This document shows positions 1-7,071 of a DNA stretch of 54,811 nucleotides, in pieces. The stretch comes from Bacillota bacterium (lineage in GTDB: Bacteria; Bacillota_I; Bacilli_A; Acholeplasmatales; UBA5453): NCBI GenBank assembly GCA_023436805.1, contig JAEZHT010000057.1:1-54811 (forward strand). The letters run 5' to 3'. How positions within the stretch are numbered: the first letter of the stretch is position 1; each line of letters begins with the position of its first letter. A program made the position numbers and the translations under genes. The notes under the pieces are model-generated. The model was given only the letters and a program-made list of their open reading frames with translations, made no database searches and had not been told where the DNA came from.

Positions 1-460
1 CACCATGGCCACCACAGACATGACACGATTGTTCAGTTTCAATTTTAATGGTTTTCTTCGTACCTAGGACTGCTTCTTCAAAGCTGATGTTCATACGTCG
101 TTCTAAGTCATCGCCACGGGCTGGACCGTTCGGATCACGGCGTTGTTGACCGCCGCCTCCAAAGAACGAACTGAAAATATCGGAGAATCCACCGAAGCCT
201 TCTAATCCACCAAAACCGGCACCTGCCCCTTGGCCAAACGGACCATTATGACCGTATTGGTCGTATTGTCTACGTTTGTCTGGTTCACCCAAAGTATCGT
301 AAGCTTCTTGAACTTCTTTGAATTTAGCTTCCGCGTTGGGTTCACTAGAGACATCGGGGTGATATTTTTTCGCAAGTGAACGGTAGGCTTTTTTAATTTC
401 TTCCTCGGATGCCGTTTTACTTACACCCAGTACGTCATAATAATCTCTTTTTTCTGCCAT
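1..460 (-). CDS. dnaJ: Chaperone DnaJ (Hsp40), C-terminal part missing at window edge
   Basis: Co-chaperone that stimulates the DnaK ATPase and delivers unfolded substrates. Reading leftwards from the ATG at 460, the first 153 codons show a J domain (MAEKRDYYDVLGV, then the invariant HPD in KKYHPDVSSEPNAEA). A Gly/Phe-rich stretch follows (GQGAGAGFGGLEGFGGFSD). The first repeat of the zinc-binding domain, CHVCGGHG, is cut by position 1, so this is a type I DnaJ. An AAAGG Shine-Dalgarno lies 6-7 nt before the ATG. The gene follows dnaK by 45 nt, with a small GC-rich hairpin in between that could reduce read-through. It is the last visible gene of the hrcA operon. The C-terminal zinc repeats and substrate-binding domains lie outside the window. 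Confidence 0.97.
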   Translation of the reverse strand, partial: MAEKRDYYDVLGVSKTASEEEIKKAYRSLAKKYHPDVSSEPNAEAKFKEVQEAYDTLGEPDKRRQYDQYGHNGPFGQGAGAGFGGLEGFGGFSDIFSSFFGGGGQQRRDPNGPARGDDLERRMNISFEEAVLGTKKTIKIETEQSCHVCGGHG

Positions 461-476
461 ATGTTAACCTTTCGTC

Positions 477-494
477 AAAAGGGGCCGTAGCCCC
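477..494 (-). terminator. Hairpin between dnaK and dnaJ (attenuator-like)
   Basis: On the minus strand GGGGC-TACG-GCCCC is followed by only four T residues. The stem is strong but the T tract is short. It probably acts as a partial terminator or mRNA-processing or stability element, lowering dnaJ relative to dnaK. Confidence 0.55.
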
Positions 495-505
495 TCATGT
501 GGATT

Positions 506-2329
506 TTATTTTTCTTCGAATTCTGCGTCAACGGTGTTGGAATCGCCAGATTTCTTCGTGGTTTCTTCGTTGCCTTGTTGTTCTTTTTGAGCCTTTTCAT
601 ACGCCTTAACAGCGATGGCTTGAGCGTCTTTTTCAAGGGCTTCTTTCTTTTCACGAATGCGATCTAAGTCATCACCTTTGAGTGCATCTTCAAGGTCTTT
701 GACGGCTTTTTCAACTTTCGACTTTTCGTTATTGTCAACTTGGTCACCCAAATCGTGGATGGCTTTATTGGCTTGGAAAATGAGGGATGAAGCTTCATTT
801 CTCAAATCGGCTTCTTCACGTTTTTTCTTGTCGGCTTCTGCGTTTTCTTCAGCTTCTTTGATCAAACGTTTGATTTCTTCTTCACTCATCGCTGAACCAC
901 CTGAGATGGTGATCTTTTGAGATTTGCCTGTGCCTAAGTCCTTCGCACTGACATTGACGATACCATTGGCATCGATGTCAAACTTGACTTCGATTTGAGG
1001 CACGCCACGTGGTGCAGGTGGAATGTCGGTAAGTTGGAAACGACCCAAAGTCTTGTTATCGGCTGCCATTTGACGTTCACCTTGTAAAACGTGGATGTCT
1101 ACGGCTGGTTGGTTATCGGATGCAGTAGAGAATACTTGAGATTTGGATGTAGGGATGGTCGTATTACGATCAATCAACTTCGTGAATACGCCACCTAGAG
1201 TTTCAATACCTAAGGATAGTGGTGTAACGTCTAGCAATAAGACATCTTTCACATCACCAGAAAGGACAGCACCTTGAATCGCTGCACCCATCGCAACCAC
1301 TTCATCTGGGTTGACGCTCTTGTTCGGTTCTTTACCTAATTCGCGTTTAACGGCTTCTTGAACGGCTGGAATACGGGTTGAACCACCGACCAACAACACT
1401 TGGTGTAATTTGGCAGGGTCCATCTTCGCATCTTTGAGTGCACGTCTGACAGGACCAACGGTTCTTTCGACCAAGTCTGCAGTAAGTTCATCAAATTTAG
1501 CACGGGTTAATGTTTTTTCTAAGTGTAATGGACCAGCGACACCCATCGTAATGAATGGGAGAGAAATTTGGCTGGTGGATACACCTGAAAGTTCTTTCTT
1601 CGCTTTTTCAGCAGCATCTTTTAGGCGTTGTACAGCCATCTTATCTTTGGATAAGTCGATGCCATTTTCTTTTTTGAATTCTGCAACCAAGAAATCCATG
1701 ATCTTTTGGTCAAAGTCATCCCCACCAAGGTGGTTATCCCCAGCGGTGGATAGTACTTCAAATGTACCATCGGCTAAGTGAAGGATGGATACGTCAAATG
1801 TACCGCCACCCAAGTCAAATACGAGGACGGTTTGTTCTTTTTCTAATTTATCGATCCCATACGCAAGCGCTGCTGCAGTAGGTTCGTTGATGATACGCAT
1901 TACTTCTAGACCAGCAATTTTACCTGCATCTTTGGTTGCTTGTCTTTGAGCGTCGTTGAAGTAAGCCGGTACTGTGATGACCGCTTTCTTCACTTGTGCA
2001 CCTAAATAATCTTCTGCGGTTTTCTTTAAGTTTTGAAGAATCATCGCAGAGATTTCTTGTGGGGTGTATTGTTTACCGTTGATGTTGACACGGTATGAAC
2101 CTTCACCCATATGTCTCTTGATTGAGGATACGGTGTTTGGATTGGTGATGGTTTGTCTTTTCGCAACTTCACCAACAGAGATTTCATCGCCTTTGAACGC
2201 GACGACTGATGGGGTGGTTCTTGAACCATCGGCGTTTGGAATTACTTTAACATCTCCACCTTCCATGATGGATACTACTGAGTTTGTGGTGCCTAAGTCG
2301 ATACCAATAATTTTATTCGTTGTTGCCAT
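506..2329 (-). CDS. dnaK: Chaperone DnaK (Hsp70)
   Basis: ATP-dependent Hsp70 chaperone of the cytosol. The start is taken at the ATG at 2329 (MATTNKIIGIDLGTTNS), because GGAG sits 8 nt upstream; the GTG at 2338 and ATG at 2335 in the same frame are too close to or upstream of this site. The protein is 607 aa, normal for DnaK. The nucleotide-binding domain shows the phosphate-1 motif GIDLGTTNS and phosphate-2 motif DLGGGTFDVS. The interdomain linker is VLLLDVTPLSLG, followed by the beta-sandwich substrate-binding domain and a charged helical lid. The C-terminus TVDAEFEEK is close to the usual DnaK tail. The start overlaps the end of grpE by 17 nt, suggesting translational coupling. Expression should follow HrcA/CIRCE control upstream of hrcA. 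Confidence 0.99.
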   Translation of the reverse strand: MATTNKIIGIDLGTTNSVVSIMEGGDVKVIPNADGSRTTPSVVAFKGDEISVGEVAKRQTITNPNTVSSIKRHMGEGSYRVNINGKQYTPQEISAMILQNLKKTAEDYLGAQVKKAVITVPAYFNDAQRQATKDAGKIAGLEVMRIINEPTAAALAYGIDKLEKEQTVLVFDLGGGTFDVSILHLADGTFEVLSTAGDNHLGGDDFDQKIMDFLVAEFKKENGIDLSKDKMAVQRLKDAAEKAKKELSGVSTSQISLPFITMGVAGPLHLEKTLTRAKFDELTADLVERTVGPVRRALKDAKMDPAKLHQVLLVGGSTRIPAVQEAVKRELGKEPNKSVNPDEVVAMGAAIQGAVLSGDVKDVLLLDVTPLSLGIETLGGVFTKLIDRNTTIPTSKSQVFSTASDNQPAVDIHVLQGERQMAADNKTLGRFQLTDIPPAPRGVPQIEVKFDIDANGIVNVSAKDLGTGKSQKITISGGSAMSEEEIKRLIKEAEENAEADKKKREEADLRNEASSLIFQANKAIHDLGDQVDNNEKSKVEKAVKDLEDALKGDDLDRIREKKEALEKDAQAIAVKAYEKAQKEQQGNEETTKKSGDSNTVDAEFEEK

Positions 2330-2888
2330 TTTCATCACTCCATTCGTTTACTTTGACCATGGCAGGTCGGATGACACGTTCCTTGAACATGTATCCCGTT
2401 TGTTGTACAGCTAAAATCATGCCTTTTGGCTTATCTTTGTCTGAGACAGTGTCAATTGCGTGGTGGATGTTTGGGTCAAACATCTCATTTAAGGCTTTAA
2501 TTTCTTTCAAGCCTTCTTGTTCTAATATACCCAAGATTTGATCGTTGATCATTTTGAATCCAATCAGATAATTTCTGAGCAATTCATTATCGACCGTCAT
2601 GTTGGTGACAATGCGCAATTGGTCAATCGGATTGATTAACGATTCAATGACGTTTTGTGCAGCATATTTGCGCTCAACGATGCGTTCTTGGTGGGTCCGT
2701 TTCTTAAAGTTTTCAAGCTCAGCACGCTCCCTTAAATATTGATCTTTTAAGGTCGCGAGTTCAGTTTGTAACTGCTCAATGTCGTCTTTCAATTTGTCTT
2801 TCTCACTTTTCTTTTTTTCTTTGGCTGGTTTTTCTTTGGTTTCAGCCGGGTTGGATGTCACTTCTTCTTTAAGTTCTTTTTCATCCAC
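2313..2888 (-). CDS. grpE: Nucleotide exchange factor GrpE
   Basis: GrpE releases ADP from DnaK and resets the chaperone cycle. The protein has 191 aa and begins with GTG at 2888, preceded by AGAGGTG at good spacing. The first 50 residues are extremely Lys/Glu-rich and likely disordered. They are followed by the long coiled-coil helix (LKDQYLRERAELENFKKRT) used for dimerisation. The C-terminal beta domain carries family-typical elements (FDPNIHHAI, GYMFKERVIRPAMVKV). It lies 18 nt downstream of hrcA and overlaps dnaK. Confidence 0.98.
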   Translation of the reverse strand: MDEKELKEEVTSNPAETKEKPAKEKKKSEKDKLKDDIEQLQTELATLKDQYLRERAELENFKKRTHQERIVERKYAAQNVIESLINPIDQLRIVTNMTVDNELLRNYLIGFKMINDQILGILEQEGLKEIKALNEMFDPNIHHAIDTVSDKDKPKGMILAVQQTGYMFKERVIRPAMVKVNEWSDENGNNE

Positions 2889-2906
2889 AATTGTTCACCT
2901 CTTTAA

Positions 2907-3920
2907 TTATTTTTTGTAGAGCTTCGCGATATTTTTCGCGATATATTCCATCAGTGGGATAACCTTCGAATAATCCATTCGGGTCGGACCGATGATGGCG
3001 ATGGTACCTGAATCTTCTTCGGTGACGGTGTATGGTACAGAAATGATGGTACAAGTGTCGGTCGGCATATAATCCGCTTCTTTACCGATCTTGATCGATA
3101 GTTTATTCGTTCTACCGACAAGTCTGAGTAATTCTTTGCGGTCCAACATATACATCAAATCTTTAATTTGATTGATGTCATTGAATTCTGGTTGAACCAA
3201 CATGTTGCCCATCCCGGTTAAATACACATTTTCTTCGCTCATTTGTCTAAAAGCGTTGACCACAGTGTCGATGATGCGTTCTTGATAATCCATGTATTCC
3301 ATGAGATTTTCTTCCATGAACGCATTCTTAAGGATTCTTTTCGCATCCTTCACAAATTGATTTTCTAGTAAATCATTCAAAGATGAGATGATTTTCTTAA
3401 AATCTAATGCAGAAATGTGTTCTGGGATTTTGACGGTTTCACTTTGAACGTGACCTTTGTCTGTCACAATCAACACGACCGCTTCTTGATTGTATAAAGG
3501 GATAAAGTCGATTTTCTTGATGCGTGCCAACAATTCATTGGGGCCAAGCACCATCGACGTGTAGTTGGTGAGTTCAGATAATAGATTGATGGCTTCTTTG
3601 ACAGCGATTTCTTTATTGTTTTCGTATTCCATAAAGATTCTATCGATGATTGGGAAGACTTCTTTGACATTATCATCACGTGTAACTAAGTTTTCGACGT
3701 AATAGCGATAACCCAAGTTCGACGGAATGCGTCCGGAACTGGTGTGGGTTTTTTCTAGGAAACCCAACTCTTCAAGTTTCGCCATGTCATATCGAAGGGT
3801 AGCGGATGAGAAGCCAAGGTATGGTTTATCGGTCAATGCCTTTGAACCTACCGGGATACCATCGTTTACATACGCTTCAATGATGGCTTTTAATATGAGT
3901 TTTTGTCGATTGGTTAACAC
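2907..3920 (-). CDS. hrcA: Heat-inducible transcription repressor HrcA
   Basis: Repressor of class I heat-shock genes; it binds CIRCE operators and is kept active by GroE in relatives. The 337-aa protein starts with GTG at 3920, with an AGAGGTG ribosome site about 5 nt before it. Residues 1-75 form the winged-helix domain (TNRQKLILKAIIEAYV, then VGSKAL and SSATLRYDMAKLEELG). The rest matches the GAF-like and dimerisation part of HrcA. It is the first gene of hrcA-grpE-dnaK-dnaJ and therefore autoregulates through the two CIRCE copies just upstream. Confidence 0.97.
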   Translation of the reverse strand: MLTNRQKLILKAIIEAYVNDGIPVGSKALTDKPYLGFSSATLRYDMAKLEELGFLEKTHTSSGRIPSNLGYRYYVENLVTRDDNVKEVFPIIDRIFMEYENNKEIAVKEAINLLSELTNYTSMVLGPNELLARIKKIDFIPLYNQEAVVLIVTDKGHVQSETVKIPEHISALDFKKIISSLNDLLENQFVKDAKRILKNAFMEENLMEYMDYQERIIDTVVNAFRQMSEENVYLTGMGNMLVQPEFNDINQIKDLMYMLDRKELLRLVGRTNKLSIKIGKEADYMPTDTCTIISVPYTVTEEDSGTIAIIGPTRMDYSKVIPLMEYIAKNIAKLYKK

Positions 3921-3932
3921 AACTTCACCTCT

Positions 3933-3959
3933 TTAGCACTTACACTACTTCAGTGCCAA
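3933..3959 (-). promoter_or_regulatory. CIRCE operator, proximal copy
   Basis: On the minus strand TTGGCACTG-N9-AAGTGCTAA, a near match to the consensus TTAGCACTC-N9-GAGTGCTAA. It lies between the promoter and the hrcA ribosome site, where bound HrcA would block transcription start or clearance. Confidence 0.93.
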
Positions 3960-3963
3960 CTCT

Positions 3964-3997
3964 ATTGTATTATAGTATTTTAGCACTGTCAAGTCAA
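3964..3997 (-). promoter_or_regulatory. Two overlapping sigma-A promoters of the hrcA operon
   Basis: The minus strand carries TTGACT (3997-3992), a 17-nt spacer and TATAAT (3974-3969). Shifted by five bases it also carries TTGACA (3992-3987), a 17-nt spacer and TACAAT (3969-3964). Both are near-consensus. The distal CIRCE overlaps the -35 boxes and the proximal CIRCE lies just after the -10 boxes. Confidence 0.85.
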
Positions 3998-4006
3998 AAG
4001 TGCTGA
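3980..4006 (-). promoter_or_regulatory. CIRCE operator, distal copy
   Basis: On the plus strand TTAGCACTG-N9-AAGTGCTGA, again the 9-9-9 CIRCE layout with few mismatches. It overlaps the -35 elements. Its centre is 47 nt from the centre of the proximal copy. Confidence 0.9.
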
Positions 4007-4012
4007 AAAAAG

Positions 4013-4035
4013 AAAAAATCCCAAATTTTGGGATT
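4013..4035 (-). terminator. Rho-independent terminator of the metallo-hydrolase gene
   Basis: Minus-strand stem AATCCCAAA/TTTGGGATT followed by six T. The upstream arm overlaps the stop codon of the gene ending at 4034. Confidence 0.8.
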
Positions 4036-4642
4036 ATTTTTTAAGTATTTTAGCGACATATTCGTTTTTTTGTTTTTCATCTTTAAGCGTCGTAGGGCCG
4101 TCATGTCCCGGAAACACCTTCATTGATTGAGACAACTCTGAACAAAGCCTTTTAATGGATTTGTTGAGTTGGGATGTCGACCCACCGACCAAATCGGTAC
4201 GTCCAACACCACCTTTGAATAAGGTATCACCGGTATATAATTCTTGTCTATAGGCATAACATACACTGCCTTTGGTATGACCTGGGGTATGGTAAACCGT
4301 GATGCACTCATCCATGAACGGGATGGTATCCAAATCTTTAATATAGCGTAAATCCATGCCATGTAACTTGGGTAAGGATAGTTTTAATGCTTTCGCACCG
4401 CTTTGATCGGGGTCTTGCATCAGGATAAAGTCATCCTTGTGCATATAAACTGGCACACGGAATCGATCGATCAATTGGGTATGGTCGATGTGACCATGGG
4501 TCAATAAAATGGCTTTCAATGTATAGCCTTTTAAAGCTTCTAGGATGGCCGCTTCATCGTGTGAAGGGTCTATGAGGATGGCACCATCAAATCGCTTGAT
4601 GATATATACGTGCGATAAATCGTCGTTACCTTTAATATACAT
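4034..4642 (-). CDS. Metallo-beta-lactamase-fold hydrolase (glyoxalase II-like)
   Basis: A 202-aa single-domain hydrolase of the YcbL/glyoxalase II-like group, probably cleaving a thioester or related small substrate with a dinuclear metal site. The metal motif HxHxDH is THGHIDH (H49, H51, D53, H54). Further ligands are in YHTPGHTKGS, the Asp of YTGDTLF, and the final His of FPGHDGP. No Shine-Dalgarno is visible before the ATG at 4642. A TAATAT -10-like box ends only 6 nt before the ATG, so the transcript could be leaderless. It lies immediately downstream of the rpmG terminator and so probably needs its own promoter. The substrate cannot be told from sequence. Confidence 0.88.
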   Translation of the reverse strand: MYIKGNDDLSHVYIIKRFDGAILIDPSHDEAAILEALKGYTLKAILLTHGHIDHTQLIDRFRVPVYMHKDDFILMQDPDQSGAKALKLSLPKLHGMDLRYIKDLDTIPFMDECITVYHTPGHTKGSVCYAYRQELYTGDTLFKGGVGRTDLVGGSTSQLNKSIKRLCSELSQSMKVFPGHDGPTTLKDEKQKNEYVAKILKK

Positions 4643-4655
4643 ATGTTTATATTAG

Positions 4656-4679
4656 AAAAAAAAACTATTCTTAGAATAG
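4656..4679 (-). terminator. Terminator after rpmG
   Basis: Minus-strand stem CTATTC-TAA-GAATAG followed by nine T. It begins just past the rpmG stop codon. Confidence 0.85.
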
Positions 4680-4680
4680 C

Positions 4681-4830
4681 TTATTTCTTCTCTCTATGTA
4701 ACGTATAAGTACGTGTTTTAGGACAATACTTCTTCATTTCAAGACGAGTTGGTGTGGTTTTTTTATTTTTAGTTGTGTAATAGTTTTCTTCGCCACATTC
4801 AGTACAAACTAATTTAACAAGTTCACGCAT
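4681..4830 (-). CDS. rpmG: Large ribosomal subunit protein bL33
   Basis: A 49-residue basic protein read from the ATG at 4830; GGAGGG lies about 7 nt upstream. It begins MRELVKLVCTECGEENYYTT and ends TLHREKK, the typical bL33 layout. Zinc-binding bL33 has two Cys pairs. Here the first pair CTEC is intact, but the second is reduced to one Cys (YCPKTR), so the zinc ribbon is incomplete. Two tandem promoters precede it and a strong terminator follows, so it is likely transcribed alone. It is not next to secE or nusG in this window, unlike in many Firmicutes. Confidence 0.95.
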   Translation of the reverse strand: MRELVKLVCTECGEENYYTTKNKKTTPTRLEMKKYCPKTRTYTLHREKK

Positions 4831-4858
4831 GTTTCTACCCTCCAGACATTACATTAAA

Positions 4859-4887
4859 AGTATATCAAACAAGTCATTAAATATCAA
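4859..4887 (-). promoter_or_regulatory. rpmG proximal promoter
   Basis: Minus strand TTGATA (4887-4882), 17-nt spacer, TATACT (4864-4859). The transcription start would fall about 20 nt upstream of the rpmG ATG. Confidence 0.75.
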
Positions 4888-4919
4888 GTATGAGTTGCCT
4901 CAAAAAGATACCAAGACAT
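4884..4919 (-). other. Possible 11-codon leader ORF upstream of rpmG
   Basis: Between the two rpmG promoters the minus strand reads ATG to TGA as MSWYLFEATHT, preceded by GAGG with about 7-nt spacing. It would lie near the 5' end of transcripts from the distal promoter. This is only an ORF with a ribosome site; at this length chance occurrence is quite possible. Confidence 0.2.
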
Positions 4920-4934
4920 ATGATAACCTCACAC

Positions 4935-4963
4935 ATTATAACAGTTTAATTATGGGTTGTAAA
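4935..4963 (-). promoter_or_regulatory. rpmG distal promoter
   Basis: Minus strand TTTACA (4963-4958), 17-nt spacer, TATAAT (4940-4935). It sits directly downstream of the VIT1-like gene, giving rpmG a second start site. Confidence 0.75.
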
Positions 4964-4968
4964 GTATT

Positions 4969-5841
4969 TTATAGAGAATCCACAAATAGACCAATCATGA
5001 ACGAAATGGAAGCGACCACCAGTGCAATCAACGCCATCGTGATGAAGTTTTTAAAGAGTGGTTGTTTCTTCGCAATGGAAATATAATAATTGAATGCGAA
5101 AATAATGAATAAAACGATACCAATCATGACCCCCATCGAAATGAGCGGGGTACTAATGAGGAAATAAGGTAAAATCAATAAACCAACCACAATCACATAA
5201 GCGACACCAGTATACATCGCATTGGTTAAAGGTGTATCATGGTCATCTTGTTTTCTCGATAAAAACTCCGAGGCTGCCATGCTTAAAGCTGCACTGATCC
5301 CTGTGATTAAACCGAGTGTCCCCACTTTCATCGAATCATTGATGGCTAAGGTAAACCCTGCCAATGCACCACTGATTTCAACCAAAGCATCGTTCATCCC
5401 CAAAACAACTGAGGATGCGAATAACAACTTTTCATCATTTAAAATATTGATGAGGGCTTCTTCATGGGTTTTTTCATCTTTTAAAATGTCTTTGAGTTCA
5501 TCGATTTCTTCAATGACATCGCGGTAGGATTGTCTCGAATGGGCTTCGAGTTTTTCAAATATTCTCAAGGTGAATATGACACCTAGGGTGTACATCATCA
5601 CCGTATAAAACATCAACTTAAGCGAAGGTCTTTTTATTTCAATGCTGACTGCTTTTTTACCCAAGTAGGAATTAAAGATATCCAGATGGTGTTTTTCTTG
5701 TAAAGCAATGCCTTCTAAAATAACTCGGTTTTCTGGCTTCTTTTGACGTCTGGCAATTCTCATATAAAGATGGTAAGCCAAAGACTCCTCACGTGCAAAT
5801 TCACGGTAGGTTCTTTTTTGCTTTTCAGATAGCTCTTGCAT
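4969..5841 (-). CDS. Ferritin-like domain fused to VIT1/CCC1 family metal transporter (MbfA type)
   Basis: Predicted membrane iron or manganese transporter with a cytosolic diiron sensor or oxidase domain. In the N-terminal ~130 residues, E19, E49-x2-H52 and E123-x2-H126 form a rubrerythrin-like pair of ExxH motifs. Residues ~135-290 form a VIT1/CCC1 domain with about five hydrophobic segments (SVVLGMNDALVEISGALAGF is the family hallmark). This matches membrane-bound ferritin MbfA architecture known from iron export or storage. The start at 5841 is supported by GAGGTGA. It is divergent from ispG, which encodes a 4Fe-4S enzyme. The transported metal and direction are not visible. Confidence 0.88.
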   Translation of the reverse strand: MQELSEKQKRTYREFAREESLAYHLYMRIARRQKKPENRVILEGIALQEKHHLDIFNSYLGKKAVSIEIKRPSLKLMFYTVMMYTLGVIFTLRIFEKLEAHSRQSYRDVIEEIDELKDILKDEKTHEEALINILNDEKLLFASSVVLGMNDALVEISGALAGFTLAINDSMKVGTLGLITGISAALSMAASEFLSRKQDDHDTPLTNAMYTGVAYVIVVGLLILPYFLISTPLISMGVMIGIVLFIIFAFNYYISIAKKQPLFKNFITMALIALVVASISFMIGLFVDSL

Positions 5842-5863
5842 CGTTTCACCTCGTATGAGTTAC

Positions 5864-5892
5864 ATTATAAGGCTATTTACCTCATCAAGCAA
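5864..5892 (-). promoter_or_regulatory. Promoter of the VIT1-like gene
   Basis: Minus strand TTGCTT (5892-5887), 17-nt spacer, TATAAT (5869-5864), about 25 nt before the start codon. Confidence 0.7.
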
Positions 5893-5959
5893 TACTTTTC
5901 TATAAATAATATAGAGATATATTATAAATAAGCATCGTCTCTTAAAAACTTATAACTTG

Positions 5960-5968
5960 TGTTATAAT
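5960..5968 (+). promoter_or_regulatory. Extended -10 promoter element of ispG
   Basis: TGT-TATAAT (TGnTATAAT form) with no clear -35 hexamer. It is followed by AGGTGA at 5975-5980 and the ispG ATG at 5987, giving a short leader. Confidence 0.65.
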
Positions 5969-5986
5969 CGTTTTAGGTGATATTAA

Positions 5987-7021
5987 ATGCAAAGACTACA
6001 AACAAGACCCATCAAAGTGGGCAATTTAATACTCGGTGGGAATAACCACGTTTATATTCAAAGTATGACCACCACTTATACCAAAGACATCGAAGCGACT
6101 GTCAAGCAAATCCATCAATTGGAAAAAGCGGGTTGTGAAATCGTCCGTGTCGCTGTCCTCGATAAAGTGGATGCTGCTGCGCTTGGTGAGATCAAACGAC
6201 AAATCCACATTCCTTTGGTCGCTGACATCCATTTTGATTACAAATTGGCTTTAGAAGCCATCAATCAAGGGGTCGATAAGATTCGTCTAAACCCAGGTAA
6301 CATCAAAGACCGTTCTAAAGTGGAACTCGTTGTGGATGCTTGTAAAGCCAAAGGCATCCCCATCCGTATTGGTGTCAATAGTGGGTCATTACCGGATGGT
6401 TTAGAACCTACCGCAGAAAACATGATAAAGGTTGCGAAAGGTCACGTTGAAATCTTGGAATCGATGAACTTCTTTGATATCGCTTTATCATTAAAGGCAA
6501 CCGACATGAATTTGATGATTGAAACCTACCGTTTAGCCGCAAAAACATTCCCATACCCACTCCATTTGGGTGTCACTGAGGCAGGTACTGCTTTCTCAGG
6601 TGCCATCAAGAGTGCTATGGGGATTGGTATTTTGCTTCATGAAGGCATTGGTAATACGATTCGTGTTTCATTGACTGATAACCCTGAAATCGAAATCAGA
6701 GCTGCAAAAGAAATCCTCAAAAACCTTAACTTGAGAAATGATATCCCGAATTTAATCAGTTGCCCTACGTGCGGGCGCATCCAATATGATATGATCGATA
6801 TTGCTAAACGAATAGAAACCTATTTACAAGGTGTGAATAAGCATATCAATGTGGCGATTATGGGTTGTAAGGTCAATGGCCCTGGTGAAGCGAAACACGC
6901 TGATATCGGTGTCGCTGGTGGTAAAGGTGAAGCTGTCATATTCAAGCATGGTCAAATCGTAAAGAAAATAAAAGAAGCCGAAGTGTATGATGAACTCGTT
7001 CGAATGATCGATGAATTCTAG
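5987..7021 (+). CDS. ispG: 4-hydroxy-3-methylbut-2-enyl diphosphate synthase (flavodoxin/ferredoxin) IspG
   Basis: Penultimate enzyme of the MEP pathway: it converts methylerythritol cyclodiphosphate to HMBPP using a 4Fe-4S cluster. The 344-aa protein has the TIM-barrel start (RPIKVGNLILGGNNHVYIQSM) and the C-terminal cluster domain. The ligands are C259 and C262 in SCPTCGR, C294 in MGCKVNGPGEA, and the fourth-ligand Glu E301. Length is normal for the bacterial single-barrel form. It is monocistronic, with its own promoter and terminator. Its presence shows this organism makes isoprenoid precursors by the MEP route; other pathway genes are not in the window. Confidence 0.97.
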   Translation: MQRLQTRPIKVGNLILGGNNHVYIQSMTTTYTKDIEATVKQIHQLEKAGCEIVRVAVLDKVDAAALGEIKRQIHIPLVADIHFDYKLALEAINQGVDKIRLNPGNIKDRSKVELVVDACKAKGIPIRIGVNSGSLPDGLEPTAENMIKVAKGHVEILESMNFFDIALSLKATDMNLMIETYRLAAKTFPYPLHLGVTEAGTAFSGAIKSAMGIGILLHEGIGNTIRVSLTDNPEIEIRAAKEILKNLNLRNDIPNLISCPTCGRIQYDMIDIAKRIETYLQGVNKHINVAIMGCKVNGPGEAKHADIGVAGGKGEAVIFKHGQIVKKIKEAEVYDELVRMIDEF

Positions 7022-7042
7022 ACCACTTCGGTCTTTTTTTTT
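7021..7042 (+). terminator. ispG terminator
   Basis: GACC-ACTTC-GGTC followed by nine T, directly after the stop codon. Confidence 0.75.
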
Positions 7043-7044
7043 CG

Positions 7045-7071
7045 AAAAAAAAGGAAGCGATTAACGCTTCC
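7045..7071 (-). terminator. Terminator of the nucleoside ABC transporter operon
   Basis: Minus-strand stem GGAAGCG-TTAAT-CGCTTCC followed by eight T; it overlaps the stop codon of the last permease. Only two bases (CG at 7043-7044) separate it from the ispG terminator on the other strand. Confidence 0.88.

Noticed and set aside
2064..2414. 116-codon plus-strand ORF opposite dnaK/grpE
   Set aside because: Antisense shadow of two well-supported genes; composition is not protein-like.
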